In this document: in pieces, positions 22,540-32,428 of the stretch
Layout: the number at the start of each line of letters is the position of its first letter
Position numbering within the stretch: position 1 is the stretch's first letter
Assembly (NCBI RefSeq): GCF_902686445.1
Contig: NC_062215.1
Location: 24,822,750-24,886,749, forward strand
DNA from: Sciurus carolinensis
Taxonomy: Eukaryota; Chordata; Mammalia; Rodentia; Sciuridae
Direction of reading: 5' to 3'
DNA length: 64,000 bases
Made by a program: the position numbers and the translations under genes
The notes under the pieces: model-generated
Told to the model about the DNA's origin: nothing
Databases searched by the model: none
Seen by the model: the letters and a program-made list of their open reading frames with translations, nothing else

Positions 22540-23180
22540 GCGGAGCTGAGAGGCGGTGAGGGTGAGCGGCTGGTAGAGGGGTAGCCCTGGGGAACTGAGT
22601 CTCGGATGGGATAAGGGGTCGTGTCGAGTTAGGTTTTCGGTGTTGGGGAGGCATTAAGAGGCCGTGGTTTGGGGCCAGCACCGGACTTTGGGGCGCTCTT
22701 ACCCGCGATTCCTTCTACCCGGTCTTGACCGAGCTCTACGGCCCCCGGGAGGAGTAGAGAGACACGCTCCCATTGGCTGCCAGACAACCCCAAATCCAGC
22801 CCGCCAGCCTCCTAACTCCCGGTCCGCCCGCCCCTCATATTTACATACAGGACCTCTCAGGCCTTCGATTGGCCCCTGCAGTAGGGGCCACGGCCCCTCC
22901 CTCCCGAATCTAATTAACCGTCCCAGAGCTTGGTAGAGAAAGCGCCGAGGTTGTCCCGGGAGACGCTGGGGACGCACCGGCTCCCTACTGCAGCGGGGCG
23001 CCACCACCCCTCTTCCTCCGCCGGGCTCCTCCCCTCGCCCTCGCCCCCTCAGCGAGCCGAGTTCCCGCGGAGGTTCGCCCTGGCCGGCGCCTTCCGAGCG
23101 CAGTGCACAGGCGCTGTTAGAAAGGCTAGCCCGAGTTCCAGTTGCACCCGCCCCGGGGAGGGAAGGACTTGAACATAAGT
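22540..23180. promoter_or_regulatory. CpG island, probable TTLL6 promoter (possibly bidirectional)
   Basis: This GC- and CpG-rich block stands out from AT-rich surroundings. On the minus strand it has two CCAAT boxes (ATTGG on the plus strand at 22772-22776 and 22868-22872), followed downstream by a strong donor GCGG|GTAAGAGC at 22703/22702. That layout fits a short noncoding first exon of TTLL6 splicing to the acceptor near 16095. The plus strand also has a donor-like GCG|GTGAGG near 22556, so divergent transcription is possible. No TATA box was noticed. Confidence 0.65.
22703..22770 (-). other. TTLL6: Candidate noncoding first exon of TTLL6
   Basis: On the minus strand, the sequence downstream of the CCAAT box at 22772 runs into a consensus 5' splice site at 22702-22697. 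The exon start is inferred from the usual CCAAT-to-start distance and is uncertain. Spliced EST or RNA-seq evidence is not available here. Confidence 0.4.
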
Positions 23181-23194
23181 CTCCAAAGACGAAA

Positions 23195-23320
23195 CCAGAA
23201 TCTGAAGAGCACTGGATTGAGACTGAAGTCAGGATCGCAGGCATATTTTGCTATGTAACCGTGGGTAGTCCACATTGCCTCTCTGAGGTTTAGCTTCTTT
23301 CACTGTAAAATGGGTATTGC
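23195..23320 (+). repeat. MIR fragment
   Basis: GCTATGTAACCGTGGGTAGT and CTCTCTGAGGTTTAGCTTCT with GTAAAATGGGTATT match the MIR core at the edge of the CpG island. Confidence 0.65.
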
Positions 23321-24008
23321 AAATCAGTAATGTACCGCTCAGACTTCCCGAATCATGACATCCAACTGACTAGTCGAAGAGTGCCACCCAGACCGGGGTC
23401 CGGGTCTCGACTTCTCCCAACAAACATTTGACTGTTCTCAGTGACTGGATTCAAATAATTGCAGTTTTATCTCCATTCCTCCTATCTCGCCGTATGGCTG
23501 CCTGCAAAGGATTAGCAGGCAGAGAAGAACTCTTTCTGCCTGGATTAATTCAGGATTTGGTGAAAGATCAAAGGGTCGACTTTAAATACATGAACTATAG
23601 GTTTTTTTAGACAACGATTTCTTGTTGTCAATATCCTTATTTCTTTCTTCAGCCTTGGGAAATGTTCAGGGGTTTGATGCAATGCCACTGAAATGCAGTT
23701 ACTTTTGTGGGAAAGGGTTAGTTTCATGGATCATCCTCTCTGCTGAAAATAGAGCCTTTGCCGATCTCTTGAGGGGAAACATGAGGAGGAAGAGCGACAG
23801 TACCTCCTCAGAAAAACTACATCCAAAGTTCGAAGAGAAGAGGTAGAAGCCACATCTCTTTTGGAGTTAATCCAGGAAACTTCCTGGAGGATCTGAGCGG
23901 ACTCATTGGGAGCATTGTGCCCATGTGTGTCTGGGACTTCATGCTGTGCTATGATGAAATATGGGGGAAATGGCAGGTGAAGAGACTTCAAAAATCAAAA
24001 ACAAAAAC

Positions 24009-24199
24009 TTGCCTAGCGTGGTGGTGCGTGCCTGTAATCCCAGGTACTGGCAAGGTTGAGGCAGGAGAATCATACTTTTTAACCACCTGGGAAACTCAAA
24101 ACGGGAGGGGAAAAAAAAAAAAAAAAAAAAAAAGGACTGGGGTATAGCGGTGTAGCTCCAGGGTTAGAGCACCCATAGGTTCAATCCCCAGTACTGCAA
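24009..24199 (+). repeat. Composite B1-ID SINE
   Basis: GTGGTGCGTGCCTGTAATCC, a 22-base A-run and then the ID half GGGTTAGAGCACCCATAGG are present. Confidence 0.85.
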
Positions 24200-25339
24200 A
24201 ATTAAACTAATAAATTAAAGGTTGTATAAATATTACTTGAAAGTGAAAACATCGATCTACTGCAGATACAGAAAGAAATCCTATGTTAATTTCCCCTGTC
24301 TAAATAAAGCACCTGTCACAACCCTCCATGAGGGGAGGTTCTCTCTCAGGAAGACTTTCTCCTTGGACACTCTTAAAAAATCCTGTCGACATCATCATCA
24401 GAACATTCCATCCTCTGAAGCCCTAAAACACCCGCCCCCCAATAAACCTGGTATATAAGACTTTATTCCATTTGTTTGGAGAGTTATATACTACTGAGTG
24501 CCCTATATGCATATGAATGTTGTCAGCATATGAACCTAAATTGGTAACATAAATTCCTCCCAGCACAGGAAACTGTCCCTTGATCTGCTAATCTGCAGGA
24601 GCTGGAGGCTAGAGGCAAAGGTGTAGCTTAGCCCCATGGATACTGGAAGCCTTTGACATGAAGCTTACATTCACCCTGGAATGAATAGAGAAGCCCAAGG
24701 TGGAATCAGCAACCCATCTACTGCTCCCAGAAACCTCTCTGCCATATATTCCTCTTCCCTCTATCCTGCAGGTGGCCCAGGCTGTACTGCCCCTCCCCCT
24801 CTCCAGGGCCCTAAGGGCCCAGGTGACCACATCAACTGGTCCCCAGCAGATGCTTCCCTAAGACAAACCGTCCTAACTCTGTTCCCCTCCCCCACCCCAC
24901 CTTTTCCTCTCCCCAGTGTCCTACCAATCTGCTCCACCAGACTTCGGTTTCTCCTCCCTCAGGAGTAATATTGTGATGGAAATGAGGGAGAGGATGCATA
25001 AGGGAGCAGCAAAGATTTACAGCTTCCAGAGGGTTTCCATTAAAACCCCTGACAACTGGTTATTTATGAGAGCTGGCTGCAACGGGAGCTAATAGGCCAG
25101 ATCCTGGCACTGCTGTCCTTTCAGGGGTGATGACAGGAGCCAACAGTCCTATCAAAGCAAAGTCTAGGTATATGTGCCAGGGATGGGTTAAAGAAAGGGA
25201 GTGGGAATGAGGTAAGGATAGTAAAGAGAACTTTTGCATGCAACAGATTTTTTTCCCTTCAAGTCTGCAATGCATGAGGGAATGTGGCAGAAATATGTAC
25301 AGAATACTTACAGACGCCTACCTCAACTCCGGCATTCCT

Positions 25340-25440
25340 CTTGCTTTCAGAGGAGGAAACCAAGGCCTAGAGAAGTAAGTTGACCTGTCCACGATCTTAT
25401 AGTAGGTTCACAGAGTCCACTATTCCTTTCTCTACAGTCT
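25340..25440 (-). repeat. MIR fragment
   Basis: GAGGAAACCAAGGCCTAGAG followed by TTGACCTGTCCACGATCTTA is a reversed MIR core. Confidence 0.55.
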
Positions 25441-25477
25441 TACTAGTGATATTAGTGAAATAGAAGTAGAAATTGCT

Positions 25478-25616
25478 AGCCAGTTGCAGTATGGCATATC
25501 TGTAATCCCAGCTACTCCAAAGGCTAAAGGCAGGGAGGTTGCAAGTTCAGGGTCAACTTGGGCAACTTAGTGAGAGCCTGTTTTAGAAGAAAAAGTAAAA
25601 AGGGGACTAGGGGTCA
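25478..25616 (+). repeat. B1-like half of composite SINE
   Basis: TGTAATCCCAGCTACTCCAA and GCAAGTTCAGGGTCAACTTG are 7SL-like. Only the first bases of the ID half (GGACTAGGGG) remain. Confidence 0.75.
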
Positions 25617-26039
25617 AGGCCTGCTGGCAGACAAACAGACGCTGGCATTCTTCCCCTGCCTGGGAACAGGTCTGCATGGCTGGCTGTTAAACACAGAGGC
25701 CCCTTTGAACTCAAGACGCCTGTCAGGTAGAGAAGCTTGGCATTTCCGGGATTGACTAAAAAACTGCTTCACTTTGGACCAACTATACAACTCTTACTCC
25801 ACAGTAACTGGAGGGCAGGGCAGACATCCAGTGCAAATGCCTTCTGCCAGAGCAGCAGGACTAAGAAAAATGAGATTCTAGTCACCTCTGAGGGCAGTAT
25901 CTGAGGCTGACCGGAAGCCTGGGCAACCCACCATCCCAATACATGGGGTTTCCTCTGCCTGCGACAGACCTGTTCTGATCACTAGGGGCCTGCCAACCCA
26001 AGCTTCTCCAGCTCCCAATAGCCACCCACATTACCTTCA

Positions 26040-26128
26040 AGTTCTGTTGCCAGACTAGCTTTGAATTTGTGATCTTCCTGCCTCAGCCTCCCACGTAGCT
26101 GGTATTACAGGCATGTTTCACTGCACGT
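26040..26128 (-). repeat. B1-like SINE fragment
   Basis: The reversed 7SL part TGCCTCAGCCTCCCACGTAG and CTGGTATTACAGGCATG is present. Confidence 0.75.
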
Positions 26129-26204
26129 GTCTATGTCTGAGTTTTCACCAGTGAGTTAGCCCCTCTTGCCTGAAGCATCATGCATGCAACAATGTTCTCT
26201 AGAA

Positions 26205-26720
26205 GTTTGTAAGAAAGATTCTCAGCCTTTCCCTAGACCTGTTAAATCAAAATCTGCATCTTAACAAGATTCCTAGACTCCCACAAGATTCACATATGCA
26301 TTACCCTCTGAGAAGCACTGTTTCCCCACGGGTAGAGGACAGTAGTTCCTGAACCCTAGCAAGCATTAGAATTTCCTAGAGATTGGTTGGTCCCCTCCTT
26401 TGCCCCAGGTCTGACTCAGTGGGTATAGGATATATTCCATGCATTTGCATATTTAAAAGCTCCCATGGTGATCTGACCACCTGGTCTGTGGACTGCATTT
26501 CTGATCAGGGGAACTAGTGAAATATGCAGATGAGTCTTGCATTTAGACCAATCATTAGTCCTCAAAGCTGGCCACAAATTGAAATTACTGGAGGAGTTAG
26601 AAAAGAATGCCCATGCCTGCTTTAAATATCTGGCTGTGGCCTGGATTTAGAAATTTATACAATTTCACCAAGGATTTGAGATGTGCTGCTAAGAATGAAA
26701 AACACTGATTTAGGGTGAAC
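26205..26720. repeat. Cluster of MER5-type hAT fragments
   Basis: Three adjacent diverged blocks (about 26210-26335, 26340-26515 and 26525-26715) share MER5-like wording. Examples are GAATTTCCTAGAGATTGGTT, CTGACTCAGTGGGTATAGG, CATTTGCATATTTAAAAGC and TGTGGACTGCATTTCTGATC. Assignment is by recollection of the consensus. Confidence 0.5.
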
Positions 26721-26734
26721 TCATTAAGAACCTG

Positions 26735-26945
26735 GTTTTGCATATCAGAGAAAACATTCAGTCTTTGGTTTTTGGGGTTTGGTTTATTTCACTTAGCATG
26801 ACATTCTCTAACTTCATTTGTTTACCAGCAAATGCTAGAATTTCATTCTTCTTTAAAGCTGAGTAATATTCCCCTCGTATTACAACTAATTACAACAAAT
26901 AAAATTTTAAAAATTAAAAAATAAATTAAAAAAATATTTTTAAAA
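26735..26945 (-). mobile_element. L1 3'-end fragment
   Basis: TTTCACTTAGCATGACATTC and CATTCTTCTTTAAAGCTGAG match the reversed ORF2 end also seen at 30420-30610. It then changes abruptly into an A/T-rich stretch. Confidence 0.75.
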
Positions 26946-26949
26946 AATG

Positions 26950-27070
26950 GGGGGGACTAGGGGTAGGTCAGTAGTACAGTGCCACTGGGTTCAATCCCCA
27001 GTACTTATATATATAATATATGTGTGTGTGTGGGTGTGTGTGTGTGTGTATACACATATACACACTATAT
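26950..27070 (+). repeat. ID fragment followed by (TA/TG)n
   Basis: A short ID 3' half (CACTGGGTTCAATCCCCAGT) runs into an alternating TATA and TGTGTG tract of about 65 bases. Confidence 0.8.
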
Positions 27071-27072
27071 AT

Positions 27073-27249
27073 GCTGGGCACAGTGGTGCAGGTCTGTAAT
27101 CCCAGCAATTTGGGAGACAGAGGCGTGAGGATCACCAGTTTGAGACCAGCCATGACCATTTAGCAAGACCCTGTCTCAAAATAAAAGACAAAAAGGACTG
27201 AGATGTAGCTCAGTGGTAGAGCAACCCTGGGGTCAATCCCCAGTACCAA
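27073..27249 (+). repeat. Composite B1-ID SINE
   Basis: TGGGCACAGTGGTGCAGGTC, a CTCAAAATAAAAG linker and GTAGCTCAGTGGTAGAGCAA are present. Confidence 0.9.
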
Positions 27250-27481
27250 AAGAAGAAAAAGAAGAGAAATAGAAATTGCTGCCCAACACCTCTTTTGAGC
27301 TCTCCACCCTTTGACGTTCAGCTATATCTAATGGGACTGAAAAAAAGAATCTCTAGAAATGGGGCTGTTCAGCCATGAGCATTTCAGGTTTCTGTCTTTC
27401 TCTTGCCTGTCTTCATCCTTCCTCACCTTCTAGGGAAACAGCTTTTCCAAAAAGTAACTGTTCATCTGGTTTTTTGCTTTT

Positions 27482-27602
27482 TAATATTTTTTAGTTGTAG
27501 ATGGACACATATCTTTATTTATTTTTATATGGTGCTGAGGATGGAACCCAGTGCCTCACACATTCAAGGCAAGTGCTCTACCACTGAGCTACATCCCCAG
27601 TC
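27482..27602 (-). repeat. ID SINE with extended tail
   Basis: The reversed extension TTAGTTGTAGATGGACACAT and the reversed ID body GTGCTCTACCACTGAGCTAC are present. Confidence 0.9.
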
Positions 27603-27776
27603 CTTCATGGATGCTTTACTGCATCCTTTTCTTAGTATGGGTGGCACCTATAAACAAGTCCCATAGAAAGTGCCTCCACCACAAGTGAAATAACAGGCAT
27701 ATTCCTTGAGCCCATCCTATGTGCCACAGGAGACATACAAACTCAGCACTAATACACTACATGGAAGAAAAGGAGG

Positions 27777-28156
27777 TAGGTGCAGTGGCACATACCTGTA
27801 ATCCCTGTGACTCAGGAGGCTGAGGCAGGAGGATCAAAAGTTCAAGGCCAATGAAGGAACTTTGGATTGTACAGAGGGAGTGAAGGGAGGGGTGGGGTAG
27901 GTGGGGATGGGAAGAACGGTAGATTCAGATAGACATTATTACCCTATATACATGTGTGAAAATAATTTTTTTTTTTACTATTTATCACTGTAAAAAAAAA
28001 AAAGATAATGAAAAAAAAAGTTAAAAAAAAAAAGTTCAAGGCCAGCCTTGGCAAATTAGTGAGACCTAGTCTCAAAATAAAAAATAAAATAAAATAAAAA
28101 GAACTGGGGATGTAGCTCAGTGGTAGAGTGCTCCTGGGTTCAATTTCCAGTATCAC
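27777..28156 (+). repeat. Composite B1-ID SINE split by an L1 3' end
   Basis: The B1 half stops at 27850 and resumes at 28030. The ID half (GTAGCTCAGTGGTAGAGTGC) ends near 28156. The insert is a separate entry. Confidence 0.9.
27851..28029 (+). mobile_element. 5'-truncated L1 insertion with target-site duplication
   Basis: It contains L1 3' UTR text also seen reversed at 30360-30480 (GGAGTGAAGGGAGGGG, AGACATTATTACCCTATATA). It ends in A-rich sequence and is flanked by 15-base copies of AAAAGTTCAAGGCCA (27836-27850 and 28030-28044). Confidence 0.85.
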
Positions 28157-28429
28157 AAAATTAATAAATAGATAATTTTTAAAAATAAACAAAAGGTCCC
28201 TCCACAAAACTGCCCTTTAATTTTTCTTCAAACTGCTTCAGACATCCATTTCCCACTAACACTTTATTTTTGGTGGCCACACTGTACATGCATGTCATGG
28301 GTATGTAATATGTAGTATGAAGTCTTCTTATTTATACATTGATATCATTTCATCTGATAATACTAGTAATATGTAGTCAAGTCCAGACTTACAAAGCGGT
28401 TAAATACCTTCAGAATCTTTGCATTTTAA

Positions 28430-28459
28430 TGATCCTGGGTTCAATCACCAGCTCTCCAC

Positions 28460-28490
<31 letters not shown>
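28430..28490 (+). repeat. ID 3' fragment with long poly(A)
   Basis: GATCCTGGGTTCAATCACCA is followed by about 30 A residues. Confidence 0.75.
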
Positions 28491-28492
<2 letters not shown>

Positions 28493-28734
28493 TTTTGTTG
28501 TTTAATGAACAACAACTTAATGATTAGAGGATAGGGAAGTAAATCATGGTAGAGTCATAACAAAATAGAAACCAGTAAATATGAGGTTTTATAGCAATAT
28601 GAAAAAGTTTTTCACTTAATAGTGTGAAAAAAGTTTTGTAAAGGTTAAAATTATGTCAAACATATTTACATGCAAATAAAAAATATTAGAAGAAATGCTA
28701 AGAGAATTTTCCAAAAGGGGTAGTGGGGAGAAGG

Positions 28735-28768
28735 GGGGAGGGGAGAGAGAGAGAAAGAGAGAGAGAGT
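28735..28768 (+). repeat. GA-rich simple repeat
   Basis: A short run of GGGGAGAGAGAGAGAAAGAG units. Confidence 0.85.
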
Positions 28769-29224
28769 CACAATGCTCTCATAAAGATTTTTTAAAATGA
28801 ATGTGTATTAAGATTTTATTTGATTCATTCAAATAAGGGAAAAATTCAGATAGTCAGATGGTTCAAAAAGAAGTCAAGAAGCACAAAATTTGAGAAAAAG
28901 AATATTGAAAGGAATTGCAAATAGAGGCAAAACTGTTTTCCCCAGAAGGGAGAGAGGACAACTAAGTTTCTATCAGACCAGACAGAATTTGCTTCTCTAT
29001 TAATTACCTACAATTTACAGAGTTATAAAATAACTCCCATAGTATCAACTGGAATCAGCTAATTCAAGGAAAGTTGTCCTATAGACAAATTTTCTCTACA
29101 AAGGACTTGAAAATATTGGTGGAGTTTTCTTGTATCAGTTTATTATTTGGTATAATTTTTGAAAAAACAAAACTGCCAAATTTTTAAAAGGACTTTTGAA
29201 AAGTGCCTTTATATGTTAGCACTC

Positions 29225-29300
29225 TTGGGTGGGAACTATAGCTAAGTGATAGAGCACTTGTCTAGCATGTGCAAGGCCTCTACCACCACAAAAAGGGGGG
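29225..29300 (+). repeat. ID SINE, internally deleted
   Basis: TATAGCTAAGTGATAGAGCA and CTAGCATGTGCAAGGCC are present; the B-box region is missing. Confidence 0.8.
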
Positions 29301-29814
29301 AAAAAGTCAGTAAATATTAGCAATTTCTAAAACATTTAATAGGTGATTTGGTTTGCCCACACATTTTAGAAACAGGGTAAATGTGAGGTTCACCTGACCC
29401 CCTGTTTTCTCCTGTATACCTGGCCTGCAAATATGTAAAATTCCAGTCACATCTCAGTCTAATTAGTAGTTTCCTTCTTCCCATTGATACTCAGTTCTCT
29501 TCTTTCTCAAAGTTAAACATTGAAACAATCTGCACTTTGGAAGGACTAGGAGGTTACAGAGATGACAAGTTTCAGGGAGGAAATCCCTCTCACCTCTTTT
29601 TCCATGGAGTTGAAAGTCCAAAAGCCAGTGTTATTGTCCCTAGACAGAGTTAGGCAGGGCTCATGCTGCAAGAAGTTGCACCTTGGGTACCTTTTTTCCC
29701 CTCAGGCTTGCCTACTTCTCCTCCTCCTTCCCAGAATCCATGCCTGTGTTACCAGATACTCTAGATCTGCACTAGGAGGACACTTGTCCACAGCCATTTC
29801 AATTTAAGTTATAT

Positions 29815-29960
29815 GAAAATTCAGTTCCTCAGTCTCACTAGCCACATTTCAAATACTCAATAGCCATATATGGTTAGTGGCTACTGGATCAGGAGGTGCA
29901 GATATCAAACACTACCACCATTGTAGAGAATTCTCCCAGGTAGCACTGCTGTGCATAATG
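29815..29960 (-). repeat. hAT-type nonautonomous element (MER58/MER20-like)
   Basis: CTAGCCACATTTCAAATACT and TATGGTTAGTGGCTACTGGA match the widespread placental element also found on the other strand at 41870. The exact family name is not certain. Confidence 0.6.
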
Positions 29961-30189
29961 GCTCATTCCCTCTAGCTTGAATTTTTCTCCCATCCCTTTT
30001 TCTGATTGCCAAGCTTCTTATTCAAGTAAATCCATTATCAAATCTTTTAATAAAGATTCTCTTTGATCAAGCTTTAGTTAGGTTCCTCTAAAGACCCTCT
30101 TCAAAGTTGGCCTTGACTTTGGGTTTCCATGTCTGTTCTTAGGAGTACAGTTTTAGTAGGAATCCTAAGGTAGTGTAGAGAGAACGCCT

Positions 30190-30637
30190 TACCCTTTTTT
30201 AAAATTGTTTGTATTAAATTTTATTTGTTCTAATTAGTTATACACGACAGTAGAATACATTTGTTTTGATAAATCATACATAAATGGAATATAATTTCTC
30301 ATTTTTCTGATTGTACATGTTGTAGGATCACATTGGAAATGCAGTCATATATGTACATGAGGTAATAATGTCTATTTCACTCTACTATCCTTCCTACCCC
30401 CATACCCCTTCCCCTCTCTTCACTCCCCTCTACCTAAAGTAACTCTTTCCCCTCCCTTCATTGTGAATTTGCATCCGCATATCAGAGAAAATATCTGGCC
30501 TTTGGTTTTTTGGGTTTTGCTTATTTCACTTAGCATGATATTCTTCAACTCCATCCATTTACTAGCAAATGCCATAATTTCATTCTTCTTTAAAGCTGAG
30601 TAATATTCAGCTTCTTTAAATCTGAGTGTATATATAA

Positions 30638-30687
<50 letters not shown>

Positions 30688-30870
30688 CACATTTTCTTTA
30701 TCCATCTGTTGAACATCATCTGTTGAAGGGCACCTAGGTTGGTTCCATAGTTTAGCTATTGTCAGTTGAGCTGCTATAAACATTGATGTGGTTGCATCAC
30801 TGTAGTATGCTGATTTTAAGCCCTTTGGGTATAAACCAAGGAGTGGGATAGCTGGGTCATATGGTGGGAG
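30190..30870 (-). mobile_element. L1 3' end: ORF2 C terminus and 3' UTR
   Basis: On the minus strand the frame reads EAEYYSALKKNEIMAFASKW and MELKNIMLSEISKTQKT, the ORF2 C-terminal region. The 3' UTR follows, ending in an A-rich tail near 30190. A (TA)n run at 30639-30687 interrupts the ORF. Upstream text to about 30870 is also L1 (TGAGCTGCTATAAACATTGA). The copy is truncated and not functional. Confidence 0.88.
30639..30687. repeat. (TA)n microsatellite inside L1
   Basis: About 22 uninterrupted TA units have expanded within the L1 sequence. Confidence 0.95.
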
Positions 30871-31017
30871 AACCCCTTACCCTTGATATCTGATTACCCT
30901 CAACATCTGATCAAATTCCTCCTCTTCTACTCCTGAGATATCATTCCCTGGCCTGGTGTCCCTTCATCAAGAATCCTGTATTAGTTTAGCAAGAATTCCC
31001 ATACTCTGTTTGTTTGC

Positions 31018-31175
31018 TTTTTGATACTGGAGATTGAACCCAGGGGTGCCTTACCACTGAGCTACATCTCTAGTCCTTTTCATTTTTTATTTTGAGACAG
31101 GGTCTGGCTAAATTGCTGAGGCTGGACTTGAACTTGCAATCCTCTTGCCTCAGCCTCTCAAATTGCACCACAACT
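31018..31175 (-). repeat. Composite B1-ID SINE
   Basis: The reversed ID (CCACTGAGCTACATCTCTAG) precedes the reversed B1 part (GCCTCAGCCTCTCAAATTGC). Confidence 0.87.
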
Positions 31176-31221
31176 TCCCTACTCTTGGTATCTCCTCTTG
31201 GTAATTTTGTGAGTGTGTGTG

Positions 31222-31290
31222 TGCTGGGACGGAACTCAGGGCTTCACATATTCTAGGCAAGTATTCTGGCACATATCTATACTCCCAGCC
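31222..31290 (-). repeat. ID SINE fragment
   Basis: Reversed ID landmarks GACGGAACTCAGGGC and TAGGCAAGTATTCTGG are present. Confidence 0.65.
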
Positions 31291-31492
31291 TCTCTTAGTA
31301 CTTTTCTGTCCACAGACCCTCACCACCATTTTGTCCCTATTGCAACACTCCAAAATAAAGTCTTTCTTACTTTTTTTTTTTAAACTAGGGATTGAATACA
31401 ATAAGGATAAGTGGGAATTCATAGTCAACAAGCAGAGTGAGGGGTCAATGGGTGGAATTTCTAAGAGGAGACATTGTGGTATCGTGGTGAGA

Positions 31493-31705
31493 TTTTTTTT
31501 TTTTTTTTTTTTTTTTGGTATCAGGGATTGAATCCATGGGCACTTAACCCCTGAGCCACATCCCAGCCCTTTTAAATATTTTATTAGAGACAGAGTCTTT
31601 CTGAGTTGCTTAGGGCTTCGCTACATTGCTGAGACTGGGTTTAAACTCGCCATCCTCTGGCCTCAGCCTCTGTAATTGCTGGGATTACAGGCTTGCTCCA
31701 CCAGG
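31493..31705 (-). repeat. Composite B1-ID SINE
   Basis: A T-run is followed by GGTATCAGGGATTGAATCC and, further on, CTCAGCCTCTGTAATTGCTG and GGATTACAGGCTTG. Confidence 0.9.
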
Positions 31706-31819
31706 TCTGCAGGGAGACTCTTGCTAAACCCAAGTTAACAGGATTCCTGTTGAAGGAAGGCCAGGGAGACCAAATGTCAAGGCTGATACGCATGCTCACA
31801 TAAGGAGTTTATTGCTGAG

Positions 31820-31906
31820 TTTATTTATTATGGTACTGGGGAACTGAACACAACGCGTTATGCATACTAAACAAGGTGCTACCACTAAGCTACATCCCCA
31901 GCCCTG
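31820..31906 (-). repeat. ID SINE
   Basis: Reversed ID body GGTACTGGGGAACTGAACAC and CACTAAGCTACATCCCCAGC. Confidence 0.87.
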
Positions 31907-32262
31907 CTAAGTTTGTTCTTAATTAAAGAAAGAGCACTACCTTAGAGAATAATTTGTTCATAGAGAGGGAATGATAAAATACAGAAATTAGGAGACTCAG
32001 GAATTTTGCATGATTAAATGCCAGTCTCATCTGCAGGACTCTTGGTAAAGTATTACGCGGCAGGAGGAAAAATGAAAATGAAAATGACCTCTCAATGACC
32101 CTTCAAAGGTATGAAGCTTTCTCAGTCAAGACTGAAAGAACTAAAGTTAAAAAAAAATAAAAATAAAAATAAAGTAAGTAAAACAGTTCGTTCTAGGGCA
32201 TGAAGTAGGACCCTTGGGGGTAGACAATACTGCAGCTACTCGGGAAAGTCCGAGGGGCAACA

Positions 32263-32276
32263 ACTACAAGTCCCAG
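32263..32276 (+). promoter_or_regulatory. ZNF143/Staf-type site
   Basis: ACTACAAGTCCCAG matches the core of the ZNF143 consensus (ACTACAANTCCCAG). It lies about 100 bases upstream of the inferred exon 1 of CALCOCO2, beside the GC boxes. Confidence 0.6.
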
Positions 32277-32329
32277 CCAGCCCTGCGGCGGGGCGGGGCG
32301 GGGCTTGCTGACCGTTATGACGCCGCGGG

Positions 32330-32428
32330 CGGGGCCGGGCTGAAGCCGCGATCCCTCGGGCTTTTAGTCCCGCCCCTGCCCCTTTCCCTGCCCTGTTGCT
32401 GTTGCGCCGCTGCCGGCTGCTGCCCCTG
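32330..32428 (+). other. CALCOCO2: CALCOCO2 noncoding exon 1
   Basis: This GC-rich segment ends CCCCTG|GTGAGT (last exon base 32428), a strong donor, and no initiation codon in it links to the coding frame. The 5' end is inferred from the position of the GC boxes and is not fixed by sequence. Translation begins in exon 2 at 40410. Confidence 0.7.

Larger units (their letters stand above)
16100..22540. other. TTLL6 5' intron or upstream region, repeats only
   Basis: No coding exon is supported between the TTLL6 start exon and the CpG island. If the island is the promoter, this is the first intron. It carries the SINEs and simple repeats listed separately. The remainder is unique AT-rich sequence. 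Confidence 0.6.
23320..32210. other. Intergenic interval between TTLL6 and CALCOCO2, no gene seen
   Basis: Nearly nine kilobases separate the two CpG islands. They contain SINE, L1, MIR and hAT-type repeats, listed separately, and otherwise unremarkable unique sequence. No exon with family similarity or structured RNA was recognised on either strand. Confidence 0.6.

Noticed and set aside
22699..23244. 181-codon minus-strand open frame in the CpG island
   Set aside because: High GC makes long chance frames common, the frame crosses the likely promoter and CCAAT boxes, and the protein is low-complexity Arg/Gly/Pro without similarity that I recognise.
30420..30719. Possible intact L1 ORF2 gene
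   Set aside because: Only the ORF2 C-terminal end is present, interrupted by a (TA)n run; it is a dead fragment.
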